Notes: generated by a model from the sequence alone, not told the origin. A DNA stretch of 64,000 nucleotides from Jaltomata sinuosa (GCA_003996215.1 QJPP01000030.1:1302001-1366000); one strand, 5' to 3'; positions 47,971 to 60,436 are shown, counted from the first letter of the stretch. Program-made: numbers and translations.

Positions 47971-48717
47971 CTATTTCTCCACTTTTATGGAGCTTATGAA
48001 AACACTTGTAAGAACTGTTTTCGACTCGAAAGATGCCTTCAGCAACTTCAGCGCCTGCAAACAAAAAGCAAATAAGGGTATATTAAAAGCACGAAGCAAA
48101 ATTTCAACATTTTGACATGTACATGTTAAAATTGTATAAAGAGTTTCCTAGATTAAATCAAAATAAAATTGATTACCTCTTCCATTCCAAAATTAACAAC
48201 TTGCTCCTGCAGCACACCAACATCCTTAAGATTGAACTTATTGACAAGGGCAATGCTAGAAATGGTGGACATAGGCTTAACAACCAAGTCATCACAAAAC
48301 CCTTTGTAGCTACCACAGCTGGTCCATTCGCTATTGGCGGAGCAACATACGTCAACGACATTGACAACCTATACATTTTGCACTAGGGTTATCAAAAACA
48401 GTTAAGTGATAATCGTAACTAGTGTTGGAACAGCCTTGTTTATATCCCAATTGGAGACTTGGGTTTTAAAAGGATATCCTTGGATTGAAAAAAAGTATCA
48501 CTCAGATTTCTACGCTTTCGTAAAGGTTAGACAAGCATCCACATTTCATTTCTTTTTCCTTAAGAAGACTAACAACAGATCCTACTGGCAATGAGAGAAT
48601 GTAAAAAGGGGAAATCAACACAATCCTTATCAGTCTCAGCAAATACTACTTTGTCAGCCTTGGTGTCAATCAAAAGTCTCATACTCAATTTGGAATCACA
48701 AATTCACAATTCGTCAT
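47971..48717 (-). pseudogene. DUF674 copy 6: intact exon 2, broken exon 1
   Basis: Exon 2 (48054-47971) is undamaged: ALKLLKASFESKTVLTSVFI and a stop. Exon 1 (48717-48177) has lost many short pieces: part of the VTYMVMDD segment near 48290, the TCSN/CTSC region, and others. It carries frame changes including near 48600 (GTAAAAAGGGGAAATC). The start codon and both splice sites remain recognisable. Confidence 0.8.
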
Positions 48718-49859
48718 TCTTTTGGTGATAAAATAGTCGTGGAAAAACCTTGGTGGTATTCAAGGAGTGGCCTCCTAATTTATACAGAGTTCGATTCTTG
48801 ATAATAAGTCTCCTAGATCCTATATTCTAGGGATAAATTAATATATGCAAAATATTTCTTACCAAATATGTAACAAACCCGAATTCTTCACTATATCAAT
48901 AAGAACGAAACACGGTTACAACTTTAGAATCTTAATTGCAACACTCAAAACTACTGAATTAGAAATTACAAGTAACTAGAGGATAGAGATAAGAATGGGG
49001 ATGAAAAGCTTAGACTCTAAGAATGGAGATGAGAGGACTAGACATTTCTTTCTCAACAATTTGCATAAGTCTATTTTTCTTTGAATATGCTATTTATTAG
49101 CCCGGATCCCACACATAACCACTTAATGTGATATTGGGCTGTTTTGCTTTAACTAGCCTCGGCCCATTCATAACAAAATAGAGTATATAATATGAAGTTT
49201 TTCCTTATTTTACTATGTACAATCGTACTCCGTGACTTCACTGTAGTGTATTTAGACTTGAACTCTAAGGAAACTAATTGTGTTTATTAGAATATGAATC
49301 CTATGTTTACTTGGAACTTAGTAGTCAATACTAAAAAGGTGGCAAAGTCAGTTCATAGAATTATGAGTTGCTCAATTTTTTTAGTTTTAGGTAGGTTAAC
49401 GGTTGATTTATTATATTAATTCACTATTTAAAAAAAGGGGTCATTCCCACGAAGAACAAATTGTTTCTTTTCGGGGCAAGAGAAATTACACATAACTTAA
49501 ACGTTAGTCAATTTTTACATGTTTCTCAATTAAAAATGTTTGAAATTATCTTTGACAAGTCAGATGAAATTTCACAGTACTGATAAAAAAATATCTAAAC
49601 ATGAGCTTGACAAATCATACCAATTTTCAGGCGCAAACATCTAGTGATTGACTTTCACAAAATCACACCCCATATGCAAATGTATGAAGTCAAACTTCAA
49701 ACATGACTATGAAAATATGCTTGAAGAAAATTAATTTTAAATAAAAAATTAAATGGCGGCCCCACTCATTATTTTACTCTTTCCGTATATTAAGTCCCTT
49801 TTCACAATTGTAGAATATTCTGGAAATCTTTTCACCCAAATTGACCCTCATTACCGGAG
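48718..49859. other. intergenic, no gene seen
   Basis: The boundary between the minus-strand and plus-strand DUF674 copies. No coding region is seen. The right end is the promoter side of copy 7; TATTTTACTCTTTCCGTATA... at about 49770 resembles the matching region upstream of copy 8 (about 55375). Confidence 0.45.
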
Positions 49860-49914
49860 GGAAAAGAAACCCTTCCTGTTCATCTCTCTCCAATACCTCG
49901 CCTGATAGTTGCAG
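49860..49914 (+). other. probable noncoding first exon of DUF674 copy 7
   Basis: CATCTCTCTCCAATACCTCG ... GTTGCAG|GTAAGTTTT is shared, donor included, with 55500-55541 upstream of copy 8. Conservation around a GT donor about 1.7 kb before the coding exon suggests a 5' UTR exon with a long leader intron. Confidence 0.5.
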
Positions 49915-50249
49915 GTAAGTTTTTGGATGTAGAATTTATATAAATAAGGCAAATTTAGAAGAATATGATCAATTTATTCTTGATTGAGTATATTTGTATA
50001 CTAATAATTTTTGTTCCATACTGCAAACATTAACTTTCTGTTTTAGGTTTCGTTGCAAGTTCCTTGATTTCTCCATTTTCTTGAGATGTTTCGTTGCAAG
50101 TTCTTTGATTTCTCCATTTTCTTGAGATTAATGTAGAGAATGTTGATTAGTGTATCGGTTTGACTTTTGACTACCTGCAATTGTTGACTGTTTCACTACT
50201 GTGTAAAAAGTAATATGATGGTGAAGAAAGTGCAAATTTTTAATTTATA

Positions 50250-50490
50250 CTCCCTGCGTTCCAAAATAAGTGTCACTTTAGCAAAATTCATAGCCATTAA
50301 GAATTAATAAGTACAACGTGTAGTTTATTATGAATTAATAAATGTTTCTTGAGAATTGAACACTATTAAGATGGATTATAAGGGTATTGTTGGAAAAACA
50401 TACAAATTTTTTGTGTTGAATTTCTAAGGCGACATTTATTTTTGGACAAAATATTTTGGTAAAGTGGCACTTATTTTAGGACTGAAGGAG
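50250..50490. mobile_element. Stowaway MITE
   Basis: Between TA dinucleotides: left CTCCCTGCGTTCCAAAATAA, right TTATTTTAGGACTGAAGGAG, inverted. It sits in the presumed leader intron of DUF674 copy 7. Confidence 0.8.
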
Positions 50491-50495
50491 TATTG

Positions 50496-51357
50496 GAGTC
50501 TGTTTGGATTATCTTATTTTAAGTGCTTTTAAGCACTTTTGTAGTGTTTGGCGGGCTTGTAAGCATTTGGTTTTGTTGGTGTAATATACCACAATAATTA
50601 CATAATTACAGTTGAAAATAAAATGAAGAAAATTGAATAAAATATATTCAGGCTGAGGCGCGGATATCTCGCTCTCTTTAAGGAGATTCAAGCCCACTGC
50701 GGCATAATCTACACCGATCCAGCAGTATCACTCTTGACTTGTCCCCTCCAGGATACAACAGCCCAAGAACGTCATGTGACTCAAGCAACTCTGGATTAGT
50801 TGAAGAGTCCACCTTCCTTCAATATATAATTACTCTCTTTTGTATAGTGAATATAGTTGAAGATTTAGAATATTTCTTTGTCTCAACTCTCTCTTTCACT
50901 ATACTCACCTCACTACATACTACAATATTTTTCACACTTCACATAATTCATCTTTTTACACTATATTTCTTGTCATCAATAGGATGAATGTAGGGTAGTA
51001 AAGTGGATGAGTTATGGGAGGATTATAGCTTGGATGTTACAAGAGTTACAAGACATAAAGAGGTAGAATGTGGATAGTAAAGAGTTGGTGGTTACAAGAG
51101 TTACACCAAGAATAATTGACCACATTCTTGTCAATTTATACCACTAACACAAAAAGATAATGACCTCATTTCTCCACCAACTAATGTGAGTAATGAGACA
51201 TCAATTTCTACCAAAGTAAATAGTTCAAATGTAACTCACAAATATATATGATGCACTTTAATATAATATATTTAATATTAAAATGCTCATACACCAACAG
51301 ATTTTAAGCTAAAATGATAAAAATAAGTCAAAAGTCAAAAGTCAATCCAAACAGGCT
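50496..51357. mobile_element. Tourist-like MITE with inner insertion
   Basis: The left end GAGTCTGTTTGGATTATCTT and the right end (other strand) AGCCTGTTTGGATTGACTTT are related to the 200-bp MITE at 3358-3557. The interior, at 860 bp, is much longer and probably holds another inserted element (GGCGCGGATATCTCGCTCTC region, 50658). Confidence 0.55.
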
Positions 51358-51610
51358 AGACTTCACCTATCCGAGCTCCACAATTTGAACTCAAATTACA
51401 GATTACATAGTTGCTGCAATTGTAATTATCACAAGCGGTAATTTTTATCTACATAAAATGAGTAAAAGGGACTCGAAGAAAGTCACCTCCCAGAGCTCAA
51501 TTTGTCCCTACTCTGTTTTATCTGTGTTTCTTTACTGTATTTGTGCTTCAATATGAGATTTGCCTGAGGAGTTTGAAACAAAACTTGCAGCAGTTTTCAG
51601 CCAAAGCAGA

Positions 51611-52501
51611 ATGACGAGTTCAGATTCTAAACTAACCTTGAAGCTGTTGATTGACACCAAAGCCTGCAGAGTCCTATTTGCGGAGGCTGAAAAGGATTGT
51701 GTTGATTTCCTCTTCCACATTCTCTCAGTTCCTGTGAGCACTGTCATTGGGCTTCTCAAGGAGAAAGGAATGAGTGGGTGCTTGCCTAACCTCTACGAGA
51801 GCATCGAAAATCTGAATGACACCTATATCCAATCGAAACAATGCAAGAATGTCCTTTTAAACCCAAAATCTTCACTTGAAATCTCTTCTATTCCTTTTCT
51901 ATTGCTTAATAATAGCGTTCCGATTCAAAGGACATTTTACGGATGTAGCTACTCTTATTCCCACGCTAGAGTATCCGATGATCCTAGTACTATCTGTCCA
52001 GATTGTGGAGTAAATGCATTGTCAAGAAAGTTGACGTATGTTGCTCCACCACAGGGTGTGAAGGAACCTGTGGCAGCTACAAAGGGTTTTGTGAAAGAGG
52101 TAATAACCTACATGGTGATGGATGACTTGGTGGTTAAGCCTATGTCCGCCATTTCTAGCATTGCCCTTCTCAACAAGTTTAATGTCAAGGATGTTGGTGT
52201 GCTTCAGGAGAAAGTCGTAAGTTTTGGAATGGAAGAGGTAATTAAAGAGTTTTTATACTATCACTGAATTTTAATATGTTGTAGCATGTTTATCGTCGTT
52301 TTTGGTGACTTAATAGTATTCACTTTTTTTATAAACTATTCGTGTATTTAAGATACACTCAATAATTTTGCTCAAATCGTTTTGTCGTTAAGTATTCCTA
52401 CTACTATCATTTTGCAGGCGCTAAAGTTGCTGAAGGCATCTTTCGAGTCGAAAACAGTTCTGACAAATGTTTTCATGAGCTGCGTGAAGACGGAGAAATA
52501 G
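51611..52501 (+). CDS. DUF674 copy 7: intact, 2 exons, 236 aa
   Basis: Exon 1 is 51611-52237 (209 codons, donor GAAGAG|GTAATT). Exon 2 is 52418-52501 (acceptor TTGCAG|GCGCTA), joined in phase 0. It opens MTSSDSKLTLKLLIDTKACR and continues VLFAEAEKDCVDFLFHIL, LLKEKGMSGCLPNLYESIEN. The cysteine group is YGCSYSYSH...CPDCG, followed by VITYMVMDDLVVKPMSAISS and the tail ALKLLKASFESKTVLTNVFM. The ATG at 51611 is chosen because upstream in-frame codons have no ATG and paralogue starts align there. The function of DUF674 is unknown. It is on the opposite strand to copies 1-6. Confidence 0.87.
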
Positions 52502-53604
52502 TCATAAGACATAATGGAATTGGATGTTTCAGATTTTAAAATGCCATATAGATAGATATACATATATTAGTCGTTTTCTTTGGTTGATTCTGATTTTGTA
52601 GGTTACATCTATTGTTAATAAATCTCACTTGTGTATATACCTCCGAGTTTCTTTTTTGTTATTTTATCTGCTTCATCTATTTTACAGAGTATCTCTTCTC
52701 AAGCATCTTAATTTTAGAGTTTTTCAAGCCATCACCATCATTATAATTGTTCAGTTCTTTTAATTACAGTTGACCTCATTATTTTCTATTTGCAATTGAT
52801 GCTATAATATAGCAAATCTCTTAGATCAACCAGCTTGGCAATGGATACCATAATAAATCAATTACAGGTTGAAAATTCACAAATTAAATTGAGCTATAGG
52901 GATGAAATGGATGTCGTACTATGAGTATCTTATGATCTCAAATGAGATCGAGAAATTCAAATTGCAATCGAAATAAACGAACACAACTATTTGGGATTTT
53001 CGAATTTATAAATGGAAAAATGGAAGTATGGATCTCTAATACAAGGAAATTGAAACTATAATTAATGAAAGCTAACTAGATAATCCGCCATAGCCATGAG
53101 GTCCTGCAGATTTAGATGAGTAGAGAAATCAGAAAGGTATCGAGGAAGAAGAAAGAGAACCAGTAGGGAGAAGAGAAGAAACGAGGAAGAAATGTACCAA
53201 AATTTGGTTATGCCTTTTCACTCTCCTCTAATGGGTATTTGTAATTACCAAGTCACGTGGCTGTGATCTGGCCGTCGCGTCTCATTAATTGAAATTAAAT
53301 CCTAGCCCCTTCATTCCTTATTCCGCCTAATTCAGTTATGAACGAGCTACTCGACTTCGAACCTTCACAACCTCATTTCCTATCTAATTATTGAGATCAT
53401 AACAGAGTAATGAAATAAAATGAAACGAGGTGTCATCAGCGAAATGCAAAAGTTTGACAAACGGTTGTAAAGTAAATTACAATTCTTTTCTTTGGAAGTT
53501 TGGGATTGTCAAATCAAACTCTAAACAAAAATGTACTTCAAACACATAGCTGGTTTCGAAGTGCATAAACTATTAAACTTTTATGCACTAATGGATAACT
53601 TAAC
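52502..53604. other. intergenic, no gene seen
   Basis: The 3' flank of DUF674 copy 7. 53090-53340 is richer in GC and purines (GAGGAAGAAGAAAGAGAACC) but codes for nothing recognisable. Confidence 0.45.
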
Positions 53605-55280
53605 GAGAAATTTTCAGAAATAGCAAATTTGAGCCCATAATTAAGGAGGAGATAGCAAACATTAATTAATTACGGGAGATAGCAACTAATAAGCTAAAAT
53701 ATTGCTATTTTATTTGTATTTAACGTCCGTATTTTATTAATCAAATACAAATACAAATTGATGTGGAAGAGTGATTTTAGCTGACTGTTACCGTTTAAAA
53801 AGGAAAGGATCTTTAATGATTATAATTCCTTCTTTATATCAAGCATCTTTAATAATTATAATTTCTTCCTTATATCAAGAATCTTTAATGATATAATCCT
53901 TCCTTATATCAAGAATCCTTAAAAGGAAAGGATCTTTAATGATTATAACCTATAAAAAAATGATATACAATGGATCAAAAATTCAAGTTCAATATATAAA
54001 GGTGTATAAGACAGTCAATTTGTATTTTCATTTATGTAAATACATATACTTAATCAGCCAAACACATATAAATCATTTATATTTGCATTCGCTTGCATAC
54101 AACTAATACATATGCCAGAACAGCCAACAAAAATGCATTTCTATTTATATTTGAATACAAATACATTTGATATGTTTGTATGTTAAGTACATATACCAGT
54201 CCATCCAAACACATATAAATCATTTGTATTTGTATTCGCTTTGCATACAACTAATACGTATATGCCAGAACAGCCAACAAAAATACATTTGTAATTGTAT
54301 TAGAATACAAATACATTTGATATGTTTGTATGTTAATTATATGTACCAGACCAACCAAACACATACAAATACATTGAGTTTTCAAATGTGTGTCGATATA
54401 TATACAAGAGCGGTCAAAAATACATTTGTACTTGTATTCGAGTACATTATATATTACAAATACATTTGCAGGATTGCAAAGTCTAAGAAGAGAAATACAT
54501 TCTCGTGTTGTAAAGTACAAACATATGTATTTGTGTTGAATTTCTGTGCAAAATTCTCAATTTATATTATTTATATACATATAGAAAATTTAAAAAATAC
54601 ACTTAAAAAAATTATATAAAAAAATGTATATCTCTCCTTCTTCATCTCGATCTTCTTCACCAGATTGAGATTCATCAAGATCTTCTCTACCATCATGGAG
54701 GTGTCCAACCATCCCACGAAGATGAGTGAAATCAATGAGACTCAACGATTCCAGATTGTTTGCTAACTAATATAGACTGATACATTCCACCAATAAGCTT
54801 GTGACCTTTACAAAAAACTTATGCCATATCTTTCTGTCCAGTATCAAATCAAGTCCAAATGGAAAAATCAAAGGATGGTTGATGGTGCAAATCGCAGCCA
54901 CTCAAATGATGTATTGTTGTAGATATGAAGTTTCGTTGTTTGCTCAAGTCTTGTAAATGGTTGAGAGAAATCTGGATTATGACATTACTCCATAGGCTCT
55001 ACATCAAATTGTACATATGCTAATTGCTAAAGAGATAATCTTTCTTCTTACCAAGTGTTCATCTAAAATCATGGTTTCTATCTTTAACTGTGTGAGAATT
55101 GAATTAAAAAGGGAAGTGGCAAGTGATAATAGGAAGTAGTTAATACTCTTCTAAATGCATTTGGAATGGTGGATGGGGCCAACCAAAATATTGTTATTCT
55201 GTCGTGGATGGTAATTTTTTCAAAATATTATTATGGATCATAATTATGAACCCAAGTTTGCTATTCTATGTAGTTTTTCC
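53605..55280. mobile_element. MULE-like TIR element between DUF674 copies 7 and 8
   Basis: The left end contains AATAGCAAATTTGAGCCCAT and the right end (other strand) GAATAGCAAACTTGGGTTCA; outer parts are GAGAAATTTTC and GGAAAAACTACA. Flanks TAACTTAAC (53596-53604) and TGACTTAAA (55281-55289) match at 7 of 9 positions, a possible worn 9-bp duplication as in Mutator-like elements. There is no transposase; the body contains a tandem repeat. Confidence 0.6.
54052..54480. repeat. about 150-bp tandem repeat inside the MULE-like element
   Basis: Units start at about 54052 and 54199, with a partial one at 54349. Each holds CCAAACACATATAAATCATT, GCATACAACTAATAC, GCCAGAACAGCCAACAAAAA and ACATTTGATATGTTTGTATG. 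Open frames here are products of the repeat. Confidence 0.8.
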
Positions 55281-55499
55281 TGACTTAAATGGTTATTCCA
55301 AATCGGCTATTTGTGCACTTGCTCCTTCAAATGTTGCTGATCCAACATAGTGGGCTTGCCTACAGGCCCAACTCATTATTCTATTTTTTCTGTATGATTG
55401 TATATTCATTTTTATTGCCGAAAATACATATATATCCCTTTGTGCAACTCAAGAAGATTCTGGAACTTTTTTTCACACACAAGAATTCGAACATAGGGT

Positions 55500-55541
55500 T
55501 TACTGTCCATCTCTCTCCAATATTTCACCTTTTATTTGCGG
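55500..55541 (+). other. probable noncoding first exon of DUF674 copy 8
   Basis: It matches 49870-49914 and ends TTTGCGG|GTAAGTTTT. A leader intron of about 1.1 kb to the coding exon is implied. Confidence 0.5.
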
Positions 55542-56691
55542 GTAAGTTTTCTGATGTAGAAATGTTATAAACTGCGCTACGAGCACGCTTATTCTAAGCT
55601 TATCAGATTCAGAATTTTGGATTTTATATAATAAAAGTTAAGTTGGTTCAGTAGAATTAAAAATTGGCCGCCTCTGCATTAGACTTCTGATACTTGTGAA
55701 GGTAGTTAATTGTTTAATATGATTTAAACCAGTAAGTTAGTGATTGCTTTTGCTATTTAAGTGAAAATTAAGAATCATAGATAAGATGGTTAATCAATTG
55801 GTAAAATTGTTTTGGCACATTCAATTGTTCCAAACACAGTTAGTAATATTAACTATCATAGATTGTCTGTGTTTATTTGTTTGTCGATTGGTTTGCTTAC
55901 TATTTCAAGAACTTATTAGCTCATTAAGGACACAGTGAGTGAGTTTTGCAGATGAAATAGATAGATTAGGGAGGAAATCTTTAAAAATTAAAGGATTAGG
56001 TGTAAATAATAAGAAATGGATATACATTAGAGGTGCAAAATGCAAAGAAATTTAACGATTGTGAAGTCCATGTCGCATGAGCAATGAAGAAGCAGACTCT
56101 CTTGAATCTTATGAATATGACACTAGGTGATTTATTCCCATCTGTCCTGGCCTTGGTGAACAATATTTGTTGCTTGTGGAGGTGATAGGTATCTCGTGGA
56201 ATTAGTCTAGGTACGCGCAAGCTGGCCTGAACATCACGGTTATAAAAAAAAGAATATAATTCCTAATTTATTTTAGCTAGAACATACTCCTACAAAGGTG
56301 AAGGATGTAGAATGTACTTTGATAAGAGTATATGTGCATAGAAATAAGAGTTAAGAATGTAAGTTTGGTTCCATACTTGAATCATAAGACTCAAGAGAAA
56401 ACGGTTTACTTTCTCTTTGGTGCGCGTGGTCAATGAGAACTTTATTGCAGGGCTCTCAAGTTATTCACGTTGTAAGATAAGATTTTTTAGATGCATTGTG
56501 TGTTTCATTGCAAACTCGTTACATGGCGTAACTTGTCCTTCTGTTTTAGCTCTCTTTCTTCACTGTGTTTGTGCTTTGATAAAGTTGTAGGTAGTCAGCA
56601 TCCAGGAAAAAATGAGGTTTGCCTGAGGGTTTTGGAATACTGAAACTACCTCTCCAAGAACAAAAGTTGCAGCAGTTATCAGCCAACCAAA

Positions 56692-57591
56692 ATGACAACT
56701 ACTTCTGACACCAAATTAAGCATGAAGCTTTTGATTGACACCAATGCTGGTAAAGTCCTATTTGCCGAGGCTGAAAAGGATTGTGTAGATTTCCTCTTTC
56801 AGATTCTCTCATTGCCTGCGGGAACTGTTATCAGTCTTCTTAAGGAGAAAGGTATGTGTGGATCCTTGCCTAACCTCTACGGAAGCGTAGAAAATCTGAA
56901 AGACACCTATATCCAATCAAACCAATGCAAGGATATCCTTTTAAAACCCAAATCTTCAGTTGGGATCTCTTCTGTTCCCTTTTTATTACTTAATGACGTT
57001 CCGACACATGAGAAGACTTTTTATGGCTGTTCCAACAATAATTCCCACTCAACTGTTTCTGATGACCCTAGTGTTCTCTGTACAAGCTGTCGATGTAGCA
57101 TGTCAAGAAAGTTAATTTATGTTGATCCACCGGTAGCGAGTGGAGCTGTGGAAGCAACAGGGGGCTTTGTGAAGGATGTGGTTACATACATGGTGACAGA
57201 TGACTTGGTGGTTAAGCCAATGTCCACCATTTCTTGCATTGCTCTTCTCAACAAGTTTAATGTCAGGGATGTAGGTGTACTAGAGGAGGAAGTAGTAAGT
57301 TTCGGAATGGAAGAGGTAATCAATCATCTTTTTCAAAAAATATCACCGTGTTTTAATATGTTATAGCATGCGTTGCATGTTTCTAATCTCTTAAGGTTTC
57401 TCGTTGTTGTTGTAGTGAGTTTGAAATAAACTCAATAAATTTTGCTCGTGTCTTTTGTATTTCCTTTTCTATTCGTTTAAGTATTTCTACTTCGTGTTAT
57501 TTTGCAGGCGCTGGAGTTGTTGAAGGCATCTTTCGAGTCGAAAACAGTTCTGACGAATGTTTTCATGAGCCGCGTAAGAGTGGAGAAATAG
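56692..57591 (+). CDS. DUF674 copy 8: intact, 2 exons, 235 aa
   Basis: Exon 1 is 56692-57315 (208 codons, donor GAAGAG|GTAATC). Exon 2 is 57508-57591 (acceptor TTGCAG|GCGCTG). It opens MTTTSDTKLSMKLLIDTNAG and continues VLFAEAEKDCVDFLFQIL. The cysteine group is YGCSNNNSH...CTSCRCSM, then VVTYMVTDDLVVKPMSTISC and the tail ALELLKASFESKTVLTNVFM. The usual VMDD is VTDD here. It shares leader sequence (CAGCAGTTATCAGCCAA) and first-exon homology with copy 7, so these two arose by a direct duplication. Function unknown. Confidence 0.87.
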
Positions 57592-58971
57592 ACATAACAC
57601 AAAATGGAATTTGAGGTTTGGCAACAACAACTATTTACAAGTCATCTGTTGAGCCCAAGATTGGACAAATACCAGCCCATCTTTTTCCATAGCCCGTTTA
57701 AATATGGCCCATGTCAAATATATAGTGTAAACATGCTTTTGTTCATTTGCTTGTAGCTCTCTATTCCTCATTGTTTTTATTTCATTGCCAAAAAAGAGAA
57801 ATATAATTAGGAAATAATGAATGAAACCAACGTCTTATTAACTAACTACACATTATGAGCAACTTTCATGAATCACGACTTTCAAGATTCAAATTCATTC
57901 AGCTATAACATTTTTTAAAATATTGATATGATATTTTATCAAACAAATAATTTAACTTTTCAACTATTAATTTAAAATTTCTTTCAGCACTATTACTATA
58001 TTATACAAGACATATATATAATTTTTTTCCAACTAATCTCTTCATCCCAAATTACTTGTCAGCGCATTCTTTTTCAAGAGTCAAACTATATAAACTTTGA
58101 CCAACATCTATTTTCACCATATTATATTAGAAAATTGCAACTTATAGTACTTTTTATGTAGTTTTCGAATATCTGAGTTTTAATTTTAAAATATTAAATT
58201 AATTTTATTTAATCTAATTTAGCTTCAAAGATTAGTCGAATCAACTCTCATAAAGCGAAACATAAAAAGTATTTTGGACGGGAAGGAGTATCAGTTCAGA
58301 TAAAGAAAAGTTTATTATATACTAAAAAAGATTATTCTACTTATAATATTAATAAACTTAAATAAAAATCTAGAAACTATCTAGATTAAAAAATAAATAT
58401 TATATATAATATAAAAGAAATTACATAGATGGAGGATAGCAAATGTCAAAGATAAAATAGACATTGCATAGGATAAAAGGGGGAGAATGATTATTTTTCA
58501 AAATTGAGGAGGGAGTTTAATTTTTAAAGTAAAATTGGAGAGTGTAAATGATTTTCACCCATGCAATTTTTCATAAAAGAAATACTTATCAAATTATAAT
58601 ATATATCTTTCTCTTTTTGATCATATTCCAATTTCTTTGATTTCCTAATAATATGATTGTTATATATCGAAGAGTTTAATTAGTAATGTTAAAGAGTATA
58701 ATTGGGTGTACTTCTCATACACGGCTCTCCTCATGAATATATTATGAAAGTGATTGGGTAGTCATTCCAACGACATTTCATTTGATTTTGTAAATACCAT
58801 AATAAATATATAATGTATCTCAAGGATAAGATCATCCTTTAATTTTCTTTGTTTCAATTTATAATCCAAGTTGTCATTTATTATTTTATTTGAATAAAAC
58901 GGTAGGACAGAATAGCGCCTCAATCAACACTTGACTATTCCTTAGACATGCATTTGAATATACTACGGGTC
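57592..58971. other. intergenic with a decayed Stowaway copy
   Basis: CATCCCAAATTACTTGTCAG at 58043 and GTATTTTGGACGGGAAGGAG near 58270-58290 bound a worn Stowaway-like element. No gene is seen. Confidence 0.5.
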
Positions 58972-59173
58972 GTTTGGTACACCAGATGGGATACGGGATA
59001 TTCCATGGGACTATTTTATCCCACCCTCCATGTGGATAGTAATCCCACCATTTTAGAACAACTGATGAGATAAAATAGTTCTGAAATTAGTTAATGGATC
59101 ATATCAAACATGATATAAAATTAATTCTAAATTTTATCCCGAAATTATTTTCCCTAATATACGTACCAGACGT
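58972..59173. mobile_element. TIR MITE with GGGTCGTTTGGTAC end
   Basis: The left end GGGTCGTTTGGTACACCAGA is matched by a weaker inverted right end (ACGTACCAGACG). The inside has GGGATATTCCATGGGACTAT and TTATCCCACC, as in the element at 61797-62093. Confidence 0.5.
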
Positions 59174-59388
59174 ATGTATATATTTCTATGCAGATTTAGA
59201 AAATCCAATTGCCATCTCATCCGAAATAGACCTGTGTTTTTATGTTATAATAGTGTCCCTACCTCATTTAATCACTACCTAGCTATCACCGATCGCAGTA
59301 TGGATTTCTATATCGATCTCAAGTTAATACTATATATAATAATAATTGAGTTTACTATCAAGTATTTATAGATATTTTAGTAATTTCT

Positions 59389-59394
59389 TATATA

Positions 59395-59450
<56 letters not shown>
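59389..59450. repeat. (TA)n microsatellite
   Basis: About 62 bases of alternating T and A with one slip (TATATTATA at about 59400). Confidence 0.95.
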
Positions 59451-59452
<2 letters not shown>

Positions 59453-60436
59453 ATAATCTCGTATTTTCGCCGTCAAGAGACTTTAATAACTATAGCATGT
59501 CAGAAATGCACAAAGTTAATAGGTTCATATAAACCTGTATACAAGTCTCTGCATTCACCCCTGACTATTACTCGACAAGATTCATTTCTAAAATTCTAGT
59601 AGGCATATAATTAGCTATGCAATTTGGAGTTCAAATTTGACATTATGATTTGAAATCAATGTTTGTTAATGACATTTGAACAAAAATTCAACTTAGAAAT
59701 TTTTTATTTAAAATCCCAAAAGTAGGATTTCAAAAATGATCATAAGTTAAAATTTACAATTAATATAACAAAATCTTTACATTAAATTCTAATGTTATTT
59801 TATCAAATTGGATGGAGTGGTCGCATCTATACTACCCCCCTTATCGGTTTTCATGTCACCAAATCAAAGTCAAATATAAATGATGCATTTACATATGTGT
59901 TGGACACTCAAAAAAAGAGTTGGGAAGCTTTACATGAAAAAGGCAAAGGACTCCTATTTGGATGCACATGAGAGTATTAAATATTGCTATAAATGAAATG
60001 AAATAAAATAGCATTCTTTTAAAATATCATATGGTCTATATGGTCTAGCAACCCCACTTGAGAATATTTTTGCTAAGATTATATTATAAGGTGGTAGGTT
60101 GATAAATATTATGCAGTGAGCATAGCTGTTTTTTTTTTTGTCATTTTTATGAAAAGAAACATGGGTGCTCATGACCTGCTATATGCATGCCAGCTTAATT
60201 ATATAAACTCAATTTCATTATCCTCCACCATACGTAAATTCTTAAATGTTATCTCTAAAGTGAAGCTTCCTTTTGCAGGTGGAATAATTAAAAGTTACGT
60301 CTTTTTATTACTTCTTCATGCGTTGAAGAAAATAATGTGCTTTCAATAAATTCTCTGTGTATATTGACACTTCAAAAGGTGAATATGTCATACGTATAGT
60401 GGTATATTGCATTGTCATTGGTGGTCATGTAAATAA
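59451..60436. other. intergenic, no gene seen
   Basis: AT-rich, short open frames only. Confidence 0.5.

Noticed and set aside
51560..51610. Upstream extension of DUF674 copy 7
   Set aside because: The open frame begins at TTG; paralogues align to the ATG at 51611.
54167..54619. 150-residue ORF between DUF674 copies 7 and 8
   Set aside because: Translation of the 150-bp minisatellite in a MULE-like element; repetitive, no domain.
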